From contig CAWFGW010000030.1 of the NCBI GenBank assembly GCA_963815495.1, positions 1 through 64,000 of the forward strand: a stretch of DNA of 64,000 nt, written 5' to 3'. How positions within the stretch are numbered: the stretch's first letter is position 1; every line of letters begins with the position of its first letter. The notes below the pieces were generated by a model. It ran no database searches. It saw only the letters and a program-made list of their open reading frames with translations, and was not told the DNA's origin. Origin of the DNA: CAWFGW01 sp963815495. GTDB lineage: Bacteria; Bacteroidota; Bacteroidia; Cytophagales; JAAEPT01. Shown piece after piece: positions 36,853 to 45,100 of this stretch. Position numbers and translations under genes: made by a program.

Positions 36853-37566
36853 ATGACTAAGCTTAGTGTAAATATCAATAAGATAGCGGTGATCAGAAAT
36901 TCGCGAGGAGGTAATAATCCTGATGTCATAAAGACGGCAATGAATTGTGAAAAATTTGGCGCAGAAGGAATCACAGTCCATCCTCGCCCCGATGAGCGAC
37001 ACATTCGATATACGGATGTAGTAGCGCTTAAGAAAGTTGTGACTACCGAATTAAATATTGAAGGCAATCCTGACCAACGATTTATGCAATTGGTTCGTGA
37101 AACAGTGCCACACCAAGTGACCTTAGTTCCTGATGCTCCGGATGCTATTACTTCGAATGCAGGTTGGGATACTATTAAGCACCAGGCTTATTTGACTGAT
37201 TTGGTAGCAGAGTTTAAAGCGTTAGGAATACGGACTTCCATCTTCTTAGATCCGAATCCAAGTTTAATTGAGCCGGCATTACAAACAGGCACCGATCGAA
37301 TAGAGTTATATACTGAAAGCTATGCAATAGCATATCATAAAAATCCGGAACATGCGATTGAGCGTTATGCCGAAACGGCTAAGGTTGCGACAAATTCGGG
37401 GTTAGAAATTAATGCTGGTCATGATCTGGATTTGGATAACTTAGCCTATTTCCATCAAAATATTGAAGGATTAAAAGAAGTATCCATTGGTCACGCATTG
37501 ATTTGTGATGCGTTATATTTAGGATTAGAAAACACGATTCAATTGTATTTAAGACAACTGAAATGA
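36853..37566 (+). CDS. pdxJ: Pyridoxine 5'-phosphate synthase
   Basis: 237 residues; condenses 1-deoxyxylulose phosphate with aminoacetone phosphate to give pyridoxine 5'-phosphate. Marks are LSVNINKIAVIRNSRGG, the phosphate/active-site HPRPDERHI, VTLVPDAPD and GLEINAGHDLDLDN. It is divergent from the GatB/YqeY gene across 54 bp and begins a four-gene plus-strand run in which each gene overlaps or nearly touches the next. Confidence 0.93.
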   Translation: MTKLSVNINKIAVIRNSRGGNNPDVIKTAMNCEKFGAEGITVHPRPDERHIRYTDVVALKKVVTTELNIEGNPDQRFMQLVRETVPHQVTLVPDAPDAITSNAGWDTIKHQAYLTDLVAEFKALGIRTSIFLDPNPSLIEPALQTGTDRIELYTESYAIAYHKNPEHAIERYAETAKVATNSGLEINAGHDLDLDNLAYFHQNIEGLKEVSIGHALICDALYLGLENTIQLYLRQLK

Positions 37567-38330
37567 AGCTGAACTTTAAAAAACTAGGAGAAGGAAAACC
37601 GCTTGTTATCCTTCATGGATTATTTGGCACCTTGGATAATTGGATTACTGTTGGAAAAATGTTGTCAGAAAATGGATACGAAGTTTATCTAGTTGATCAA
37701 CGTAATCATGGTAAATCACCCCATAGTGATGAATTTAACTATGACGTGATGGCGGAGGATTTGAAGGAGTTTTTAGAACAACAAAATCTAGCTTCTGCCA
37801 TTATTATGGGTCATTCAATGGGGGGGAAAAATGCGATGCTTTTTGCGACCAAGTATCCTGAAATGGTTGATAAATTAATTATTGTAGATATCGCTCCTAA
37901 ACATTACCCACCACATCACGAAACTATTATGAACGCTTTTCATAGCGTGAAAGTAGAAACAGTGACCAGCAGAAAAGAAGCTGAAGAGCGTATGATGCCT
38001 CTGGTTGATAATGCTGGAGTGCGCCAGTTTTTATTAAAGAATTTAGATCGTATAGACGGTTCCAACTTTCAATGGAAACATAACTTATCGGTAATTGAAA
38101 AAAACATCAACGAAATAGGTCAACCATTGGAGAAAAATCAAGTGTTTGATGGACCAACTTTTTTCATTGGAGGAGCAGCATCAGATTATATACAACGAGG
38201 AGACCGACAAGTAATAATGCAACATTTTCCTCAAGCAAAAATAGCTTCAATAAAAGGAGCAGGACATTGGGTACATGCAGAGAAACCCGATGAATTTATG
38301 GATGTTTTATACGCAATGTTAAATGGGTAA
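37563..38330 (+). CDS. Alpha/beta hydrolase (YbfF-like esterase)
   Basis: 255 residues with LHGLFGTLDNW (oxyanion hole), VDQRNHGKSPHS, nucleophile Ser85 in GHSMGGKN and the catalytic His in GAGHWVHAEKP. This is the pattern of the YbfF acyl-CoA esterase group. It overlaps pdxJ by four bases and the methylase gene by eight, so it belongs to the same operon. The physiological substrate is unknown. Confidence 0.87.
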   Translation: MKLNFKKLGEGKPLVILHGLFGTLDNWITVGKMLSENGYEVYLVDQRNHGKSPHSDEFNYDVMAEDLKEFLEQQNLASAIIMGHSMGGKNAMLFATKYPEMVDKLIIVDIAPKHYPPHHETIMNAFHSVKVETVTSRKEAEERMMPLVDNAGVRQFLLKNLDRIDGSNFQWKHNLSVIEKNINEIGQPLEKNQVFDGPTFFIGGAASDYIQRGDRQVIMQHFPQAKIASIKGAGHWVHAEKPDEFMDVLYAMLNG

Positions 38331-39033
38331 ACTAGTACTAATACCACTACCACTCGCTGAAAATACAGTTGAAAAAGTAATTCCAGACCAAGTAAAAGAA
38401 GCCGTACTGGAATGTGATTTATATTTGGTAGAAGAAATACGAACTGCCCGCAGGTATGTGAGTAGTTTGCGATTGGGTTTAAAAATAGAAGATCTTCGGT
38501 TTGAAACCTTAGATAAAAAAACTAAAAAAGAACAGATTATTCACTTTTTCACCAATCCTAAGATTAAAACTATTGGGGTGATGTCTGAAGCAGGTTGTCC
38601 TGGGGTGGCTGACCCTGGCGCGTTGGCCGTGCAAGTGGCTCATGAGAAAAAGTGGAAAGTAGAGCCCTTGGTAGGACCTTCTTCTATTATTTTAGCACTC
38701 ATGGGGTCAGGCTTAAACGGACAATCGTTTACTTTTCACGGGTATTTGCCTATTGATCGTCCTAAGCGTATTGCTCAGATAAAGGTAGTGGAAGGGTTAA
38801 GTACTGCTAATCGTCAAACACAGATTTTTATTGAAACACCTTATCGCAACAATCATATGTTGGAAGATTTAATTAAACAATGTAATCCGACAACCTTATT
38901 ATGTGTCGCTTCAGATGTGACTGGCGAAAAGGGTTTTATCAAGACAATGCCAATACATGCGTGGAAGAAACAGATAATTGATTTACACAAACAACCCACG
39001 GTTTTTTTATTACTCGCCCAAACCGTTCGATAG
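38323..39033 (+). CDS. RsmI-like SAM-dependent methyltransferase (tetrapyrrole methylase fold)
   Basis: 236 residues; the tetrapyrrole-methylase fold with VMSEAGCPGVADPGA, VGPSSIILALMGSG and IETPYRNNHM, all shared with RsmI, which 2'-O-methylates C1402 of 16S rRNA. Its N-terminus differs from RsmI in the first SAM-contacting loop (LIPLPLAENT), as in the second RsmI-like paralogue of Bacteroidota. The target is therefore inferred. It is the third gene of the pdxJ operon. Confidence 0.82.
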   Translation: MGKLVLIPLPLAENTVEKVIPDQVKEAVLECDLYLVEEIRTARRYVSSLRLGLKIEDLRFETLDKKTKKEQIIHFFTNPKIKTIGVMSEAGCPGVADPGALAVQVAHEKKWKVEPLVGPSSIILALMGSGLNGQSFTFHGYLPIDRPKRIAQIKVVEGLSTANRQTQIFIETPYRNNHMLEDLIKQCNPTTLLCVASDVTGEKGFIKTMPIHAWKKQIIDLHKQPTVFLLLAQTVR

Positions 39034-39047
39034 TATATAAAAATTTA

Positions 39048-39055
39048 TAATTTTG
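39048..39055 (+). promoter_or_regulatory. Possible -7 box (TAATTTTG) of metK
   Basis: The octamer fits TAnnTTTG and lies 23 bases before the metK ATG. A -33 TTTG is not clear. The short, 45-bp spacing from the preceding gene leaves no room for a SAM riboswitch. Confidence 0.35.
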
Positions 39056-39078
39056 AATCCGTAAAAATTTTATAGTTA

Positions 39079-40284
39079 ATGTCATACCTATTTACTTCAG
39101 AATCGGTATCAGAGGGTCATCCTGATAAAATTTCCGATCAAATATCAGACGCTATTTTAGATGCCATGCTGACGCAAGATGTGAACTCACGAGTTGCTTG
39201 TGAAACCTTAGTAACTACGGGTCAGGTAGTGCTGGCAGGCGAAATAACCACAAAAGCCTATGTAGACGTACAGACTGTCGCTAGAGAAACAATTAAAAAG
39301 ATTGGATATAATTCAGCTGACTATAAGTTTGAAGCTGAGTCGTGTGGCGTTTTAGTTTCTTTACATTCACAATCTCCTGATATCGCTCAAGGGGTAGATG
39401 AAGGTGCTGGTACCGATAAAGAACAAGGTGCTGGTGACCAGGGGATGATGTTTGGTTACGCCAATAGAGAAACCAAGGAATATATGCCGATGGCATTAGC
39501 ACTATCTCATCGTATCATGAAAGAGCTGGCTGACATTCGCAAAAACGAACCAGAGGTAATCGGTTATTTAAGACCAGATTCTAAAGCTCAAGTAACGATT
39601 CAGTATTCTGATGATCATGTGCCTGAACGAATAGACGCCATTGTAATTTCTACTCAGCACGATGATTTTGATACTCCTGACAAGATGTTAGAGAAGATTC
39701 GTAAAGATTTAGTAGAAATTGTAATTCCACGCGTAATTCCTGCTAAGCTTATTGATAAAGACACGAAGTTTCACATTAACCCTACAGGAATTTTTGTGAT
39801 TGGTGGACCTCATGGTGATGCTGGATTAACTGGAAGAAAAATTATTGTCGACACCTACGGAGGTCGTGGCGCCCACGGTGGTGGTGCATTTTCAGGAAAA
39901 GATCCTTCAAAGGTGGACCGTTCAGCAGCATACGCAGCACGACATATTGCTAAGAATGTGGTAGCCGCTGGAATATGTGATGAAATATTAGTTCAAGTAG
40001 CTTATGCGATTGGGGTTTCTAAACCAGTTTCATTAACGGTTGACACCTACGGAACTTCAAAGGTTAAAATGACTAATGGTGAGATTGCCTTAAAAATTAA
40101 GGAGATATTTGACATGACTCCTAAAGGATTAATTACTCGCTTGAAATTGAAAAACCCAATTTATTTACCGACAGCAGCTTATGGACACATGGGTCGTGAG
40201 CCTTATACAGAAAATGGTTTAGAGTTCTTCACGTGGGAGAAGTTAGACTATGTAGATAAGGTGAAAGCAGCTTTTGGGATTTAA
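39079..40284 (+). CDS. metK: S-adenosylmethionine synthetase
   Basis: 401 residues; makes SAM from methionine and ATP. It starts YLFTSESVSEGHPDKISDQ. The other signatures are GAGDQGMMFGYA, GGPHGDAGLTGRKI (P-loop) and GGGAFSGKDPSKVDRSAAY. It follows an RsmI-like methyltransferase and is closed by a terminator. Confidence 0.95.
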   Translation: MSYLFTSESVSEGHPDKISDQISDAILDAMLTQDVNSRVACETLVTTGQVVLAGEITTKAYVDVQTVARETIKKIGYNSADYKFEAESCGVLVSLHSQSPDIAQGVDEGAGTDKEQGAGDQGMMFGYANRETKEYMPMALALSHRIMKELADIRKNEPEVIGYLRPDSKAQVTIQYSDDHVPERIDAIVISTQHDDFDTPDKMLEKIRKDLVEIVIPRVIPAKLIDKDTKFHINPTGIFVIGGPHGDAGLTGRKIIVDTYGGRGAHGGGAFSGKDPSKVDRSAAYAARHIAKNVVAAGICDEILVQVAYAIGVSKPVSLTVDTYGTSKVKMTNGEIALKIKEIFDMTPKGLITRLKLKNPIYLPTAAYGHMGREPYTENGLEFFTWEKLDYVDKVKAAFGI

Positions 40285-40311
40285 TCGAAGTTGAAATATA
40301 TAGTTATACTT

Positions 40312-40346
40312 AAGGGGGTAGTGTTCGGCATTACCCCCTTTTTTTG
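40312..40346 (+). terminator. Terminator after metK
   Basis: A 9-bp stem joins AAGGGGGTA (40312-40320) with TACCCCCTT (40332-40340) and runs into seven T. It separates metK from the lipoprotein region. Confidence 0.85.
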
Positions 40347-40460
40347 AACCGTAACAGAGTTAGTAAAAAGAATAATGTATTAACAGATGTGTTCGCTTGG
40401 ATGCATCACAAATCAAATACGGATTTAATTTTTCTTACATTTTTATACTTGAAAATTTCA

Positions 40461-40491
40461 TTTGAAAACACACAATGAGAAAATAAATTTT
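40461..40491 (+). promoter_or_regulatory. Candidate promoter of lipoprotein gene A
   Basis: TTTG (40461-40464), a 19-base spacer and TAAATTTT (40484-40491) fit the Bacteroidota -33/-7 layout with one mismatch in the last -7 base. The rest of the gap back to metK shows nothing else recognisable. Confidence 0.4.
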
Positions 40492-40502
40492 ATATTTACA
40501 CC

Positions 40503-40522
40503 ACTCTTTAAGATTCTTTAAC
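40503..40522 (+). repeat. 20-bp leader repeat, copy 1
   Basis: ACTCTTTAAGATTCTTTAAC is repeated exactly at 41492-41511. Both copies lie three bases before the ATG of a lipoprotein gene and mark the two ends of the duplicated unit. Confidence 0.85.
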
Positions 40523-40525
40523 GCT

Positions 40526-41137
40526 ATGAAAAAAACAATCAGCACCTTTTTTATACTCACCACTGCAGTGTTGTTTACTGCTTGTCCATCAAAAAAGGAC
40601 AAAAGTGAAGAAAAACCAACGTATTACCTCAACCAGATGATGAAAGACTATGTCATTTTTCCTGTAGGTAGCTGGTGGGTATATCAAGACTCTGCTAGTG
40701 GAGTATTGGACACGGTAACAGTAACACGCTCTGAAAACAGTATGGTTGATCGTGAAGACATTAGTTACATTTATGAATACCAATCTATCCGGTACCATAG
40801 CTCTTATTATAATGCTGAAATTATTGCCGGGGGGGGGGGCGTAAACTATAAATACAATGAAAACCCGCCACCGACTTTTATTCCCTCAACAGTATTTCAT
40901 TCAAATGAAAAAGTGGATTCGATACGTCTTTACTCAGGCTACCTCGTCCGAGAACAACTAGATAGTTTAGAAATAAAAGAAACTACTTATAGAGAAGTAT
41001 TACAATTTACTACCACACGCCACACCTATAATCTATTACCAGAGTACACCTTTTATGCTCCCCATGTAGGTTTAATCCGCAAAGAACTGTTTAACGGTAC
41101 GGTGTGGGAGCTAAAAGAATATTTTATTAACCAATAG
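40526..41137 (+). CDS. Lipoprotein A of a tandem pair, with an 11-G tract
   Basis: 203 residues. A signal peptide ends in the lipobox LFTAC with Cys19, so it is predicted to be a lipoprotein. The mature part is beta-rich, starts with a charged Lys/Glu stretch and has the conserved PVGSWWVYQDS and YAPHVGLIRKELFNGTVW. I do not recognise a named family, although this WVY-with-late-GLI pattern is common in Bacteroidota lipoproteins. It is closely similar over its whole length to the gene at 41515. Bases 40829-40839 are eleven consecutive G (residues ~102-105, GGGG), a tract prone to slippage. A remnant of a protease gene follows. Confidence 0.8.
   Translation: MKKTISTFFILTTAVLFTACPSKKDKSEEKPTYYLNQMMKDYVIFPVGSWWVYQDSASGVLDTVTVTRSENSMVDREDISYIYEYQSIRYHSSYYNAEIIAGGGGVNYKYNENPPPTFIPSTVFHSNEKVDSIRLYSGYLVREQLDSLEIKETTYREVLQFTTTRHTYNLLPEYTFYAPHVGLIRKELFNGTVWELKEYFINQ
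40829..40839 (+). repeat. Homopolymer of 11 G inside lipoprotein gene A
   Basis: An uninterrupted run of eleven G, very long for an A+T-rich genome. In the present sequence it keeps the frame; gain or loss of one base would truncate the protein around residue 105. The paralogue at 41515 has no such run at this position. Confidence 0.9.
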
Positions 41138-41169
41138 TTTTCTGTTTTACCTTTTAATCCACTCTAACT

Positions 41170-41456
41170 ATGAAAAGATTTTTTCCTTTTTTGGCTATGC
41201 TATGTATAACATGGCAAGTAGCGGCCAACATCATGCTAACAAATTGAGTATTATTTCCGAAGAGATTGTTCCCAGTGAAACTACCTTCGCGCTAAAGTAT
41301 TATCTTAAAACTACAGAAGAAACACACCTACAAACGCACCGTCTCCAATTACCAAGGGACACGTCAAGGAGCAAGCGAAAAACACGGAACATCAATGACG
41401 ATGTCAGCACCTTAAAAAATATTCTACCAACGCGTTTAATTATTATTGTCAAATGA
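41170..41456 (+). pseudogene. Frameshifted 5' remnant of the secreted metalloprotease gene
   Basis: An ATG 32 bases after lipoprotein A begins a signal-peptide-like stretch (MKRFFPFLAMLCITWQVAA) that stops at 41245-41247. In the next frame the sequence continues as LSIISEEIVPSETTFALKYYLKT, which parallels LQLISEEISPEASSFTLHYLLKT at the start of the full protease at 42157. A frameshift near 41220-41240 therefore broke the copy. After QLPRD the similarity ends, and nothing remains of the other ~1400 residues. It is a relic of the tandem duplication that also made the two lipoprotein genes. Confidence 0.75.
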
Positions 41457-41491
41457 AAGTAAAAATTGATATTAGTTCTTATATTTATGTT

Positions 41492-41511
41492 ACTCTTTAA
41501 GATTCTTTAAC
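41492..41511 (+). repeat. 20-bp leader repeat, copy 2
   Basis: An exact match to 40503-40522, again three bases before an ATG. The distance between copies, 989 bp, gives the length of the duplicated unit. Confidence 0.85.
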
Positions 41512-41514
41512 ATT

Positions 41515-42129
41515 ATGAAAAAAATACTAAACACCTTTTTAATACTCAGCACTGCAGTTTTATTGACGGCTTGCCCTTCCAAAAATGATAAAGGAGAAGA
41601 AAAACCCATTTATTACCTCAACCAACAGATGAAAGACTATGTCATTTTTCCAGTTGGGAGCTGGTGGGTGTATGAAGATTCTGCTATAGGGGTTTTAGAT
41701 ACGATTACGGTTACGCATTCTAATAATAAGATGGTAGATAGGAGAAATTTAGATATCATCTACGAATATCAATTAATAAAATACAATAGCTCATATTATA
41801 ACACAGAAATTCTTGCGGGATCGGGAGGGCAAGGAGCGATTAGGTACAGTGAAAATCCCCCCCCGACATTTATACCTACTGTAATGTTTTTTTCTTCTGA
41901 TGAGGCGGATTCCGCAAGTTTATATACTGGCTATTTAGTCCGAGAAAAACGAGATAGTTTAGAAATTAAAGATAGCATTTACAGTAAGGTGTTACAATTC
42001 ACCACCACAAAATTTCAGCATAATTTACTACCAGAGTTTACCTATTACGCCCCTCATGTGGGTTTAATTCGCAAACAACTCTTTAACGGTACGGTTTGGA
42101 ACCTAAAAACCTATTTCATTAATCAATAA
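41515..42129 (+). CDS. Lipoprotein B of a tandem pair, with an 8-C tract
   Basis: 204 residues, a paralogue of the gene at 40526 throughout: lipobox LLTAC, PVGSWWVYEDS, ENPPPTFIP and YAPHVGLIRKQLFNGTVW are shared. It should be a lipoprotein. Bases 41857-41864 are eight C (Pro115-117); the first copy has interrupted codons there. It is followed after 27 bases by the intact metalloprotease gene, so the ancestral unit was lipoprotein plus protease. The lipoprotein may assist or anchor the protease, but that is only a guess from position. Confidence 0.8.
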   Translation: MKKILNTFLILSTAVLLTACPSKNDKGEEKPIYYLNQQMKDYVIFPVGSWWVYEDSAIGVLDTITVTHSNNKMVDRRNLDIIYEYQLIKYNSSYYNTEILAGSGGQGAIRYSENPPPTFIPTVMFFSSDEADSASLYTGYLVREKRDSLEIKDSIYSKVLQFTTTKFQHNLLPEFTYYAPHVGLIRKQLFNGTVWNLKTYFINQ

Positions 42130-42156
42130 TACTTTTCACCTTTTAATTCAATTTTT

Positions 42157-45100
42157 ATGAAAAATTTCTTTTTGTCTTTGATAATACTGTGTGTATTAAC
42201 GAGAGTATCTAGTGCAGAAACAGCACACACAGTTCATCTGCAATTAATTTCTGAGGAAATTTCGCCAGAGGCTTCTTCCTTCACACTTCATTATTTACTT
42301 AAAACTTCAGTTGATTTAGAGTTGATTAATTATCGTTTTAAGTTGCCTGTAGGTGTAGTACTTACTTCACTTGACCTACCTCTTAGTTTATCTGCAGGTG
42401 ACTCAATCGTGTTTCCAGCTCATTTGAAATTCACTGAAAGTAAGGTGTCATTTTTTGCTCAAACTATTGGATTAATAATAGAAAATGAATCAGGAAACCA
42501 ATTTAAAACCAATGGAAAAATCTATTTTACTCCGTGGGCAACTGTGCAAAGTTGGAATCACCCCGATTTTTATGGCAACCCAACACAGCGATGGTTAGGC
42601 ACTCAAGCCACCAGCGATTCCACACGGATTAGTTTATTAAAAAGTCAAATACCAACATCAGATGTAGAACCAACTACTGATCATAAAACGAACGTACAGT
42701 GGGTAACTATTTCAGGGTTGGCTTATGAGATTTTAATGACTAGAGAAAAAGCTGTCAATTATATCAACTATAGCGGAGATGATCATCCACAACCAGCAAA
42801 TGCTCGCACAAGCGGGTTTCTGTGTGCAGATAAAAAGGGTACTGTTCGGGGAAGACTTATGCAATGGTATAATAATGACCTTGATACGATAGTTGAGTTT
42901 CCCTTACAATATATTCATGTTCGTTTGCGAGATAATGATCCTTTATTAGATGATCAACTCGGGAGTACCTATACAGATGACAACGGTAATTTTGAAATAA
43001 AGTACGAAACGTGCCAGTTGAATGAAGGGGATCTCGAACTTTTCTTAGAATTTGTGGCTAAAGCGAGACCTTATAATGGAGAAAACATTCAGGCGTTAAC
43101 TGCACCTATAAATGTCAATATTTTTAACCTTGATGGGAATCAAGTACAGGAAAAGGTTGTTGTAGGGTCTGTTGGGGATGATTTTCACAGAGATATGGGT
43201 AATTTATATTTGGGAGATGAAAGTTTTATGACTGTACATCGTGCGTTCCAATGTAAAATTTTCAGTCAGCCACATTTAACTAGAAATAGTTCGTTGGACA
43301 TCTTGATGTATCAAGAATATGAAAATAGTTTTTACCTTCCCAATAGATTGGTCGCATCTTCGTTAACACCAAAAATATTTTTACAAGATGGAGATGAAAT
43401 TACGGAAGAGACCATCTACCATGAATATGGTCACCATGTATTTTATATGGCTACTAATTATAGGGAATTGCCGCTTTATCTGGATAAAGAGGGAAGCCAC
43501 TCTTACTTTAGAAGTGATCATCCTTACGGTGCTTTTAACGAGGGTTGGGCGCATGCTTTTTATTTTATGATGGATGCTCACCGCAGGTTAGAGGATCAGG
43601 AGTACGGATATGAAGAGGGAGGGTGGCCAGAACACGAGGTGTTAGGCATAGATTATATAAGGCCTTTAACCGATTACAATTATACGAAAGGTCTAGAATC
43701 AGAATACCTGATAGGTGCAGCCATTTATGATTTATGGGATGGGGAAGACAAAGGTTTACCGCTAACCCCAACACGACAATACCCTGGTTTTAATGATGTG
43801 GATCTATTTTCTCCTGCGGGTACTATTAATACAGTTCCTGAGACTAGCTGGTCGCCCGGCAATGAAGATGATGTAAGTTTAGGCTTGGATCAAATTATTA
43901 ATGGACTTGTGGGTAATCCTTTAAATACTTTTCAATTTTTTGTAAACATAATTAAAAGAAATGGTTTTGAAGGCGAAGGTTGTAATACCAACTTACAAAA
44001 CATAGAAAAGGTGTTTCGTAATAACTGGGTAGTAGGTGACATTGAAGCTTATCGAGCCGGTTTAGGTACTCAAATGTCCTATCATAACAATCGTTTTACC
44101 CAGACAAGTGATACATTAATATACGGCTATGTTCCTAACATAAATAAATTATGGCTAGTAGGAAATTTTTTTGAAAAAAGGATGCGCTTTGTTTATAACA
44201 CCATGAATTTTAATTGGGTTGAAAACAACATAGTAGCTCCAGGAGATTTTTATACAGTAAATAGTAATTACGAACGGATCAATCAACCATTATTGATTGA
44301 TAGACAAGAGAATGACACTTTTACACGTACCATCACCTTTACTGGCGAGGTCGACTATGAACTGTGCAATAACTTAAGCATTACAGTTAATAGTGGCATA
44401 TTAGATCTTCAAAACCAAGGGCAGTTTATCATTTCTCAAAACGCTATTTTAGAAGCAAACAATAGTTTCGCTGAAATAGTAGTTAGGGAAAACACGCAAT
44501 TGACAATTTATGATAAGGGCATTTTACGATTAAATGGAGGTGGTGCTCGACTTAATTTAGAAGGAGAGCTTCATATTTATCCGGGAGGTACTTTGTCAAT
44601 AAACGGACAGACTGCGGGTATTAATGTGAGGGGCAATGGGAAAATCATCATCCATCCTGGCGCATATGTTTGTGTGAATGATGAGTTGCACATGTCCTTT
44701 TCAAAATCCATGGCAGAACAGTTGGAGTTTACGACCTATCATTTAGGCGTGCACCCCGATTGGCAAAACCAGTTTGGCAATGTGGGCTGTTGGAAACTTA
44801 CCTATGCCTTAGCTTCCAACTTGGGTCTTCAGCTGGTCAGAACCAATCAACTGTCCTGCAACAACACCAACTTTGGCTACCAAATCACAGGACCTCAACT
44901 GCCTGCCGATGCCCAAATCTGCTGGTATTTCCCCAGTACATGGAACAGCTGGGTGACAGCACAAAATTGTACCCCATGGGTCACCACTGCAGACGGCACA
45001 GTCAACAACTGGCAGCAGGGCAATTATCAAGGTGGGGAAGTATCGGTAATTGTCAAAGCCAATGGAAAAATTCAAGAGCTCATAGATGTGGTACCCTCAT

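Noticed and set aside
36799..37002. A 68-codon N-terminal extension of the GatB/YqeY gene
   Set aside because: It lies opposite the start of pdxJ, has no family similarity, and the ATG at 36798 gives the normal YqeY length.
39034..39078. A SAM riboswitch ahead of metK
   Set aside because: Only 45 bases separate metK from the previous gene, too short for any known SAM-sensing fold.
43381..43774. Short minus-strand frames opposite the zincin motif
   Set aside because: Complement of a conserved coding region; no start signal and no recognisable domain.
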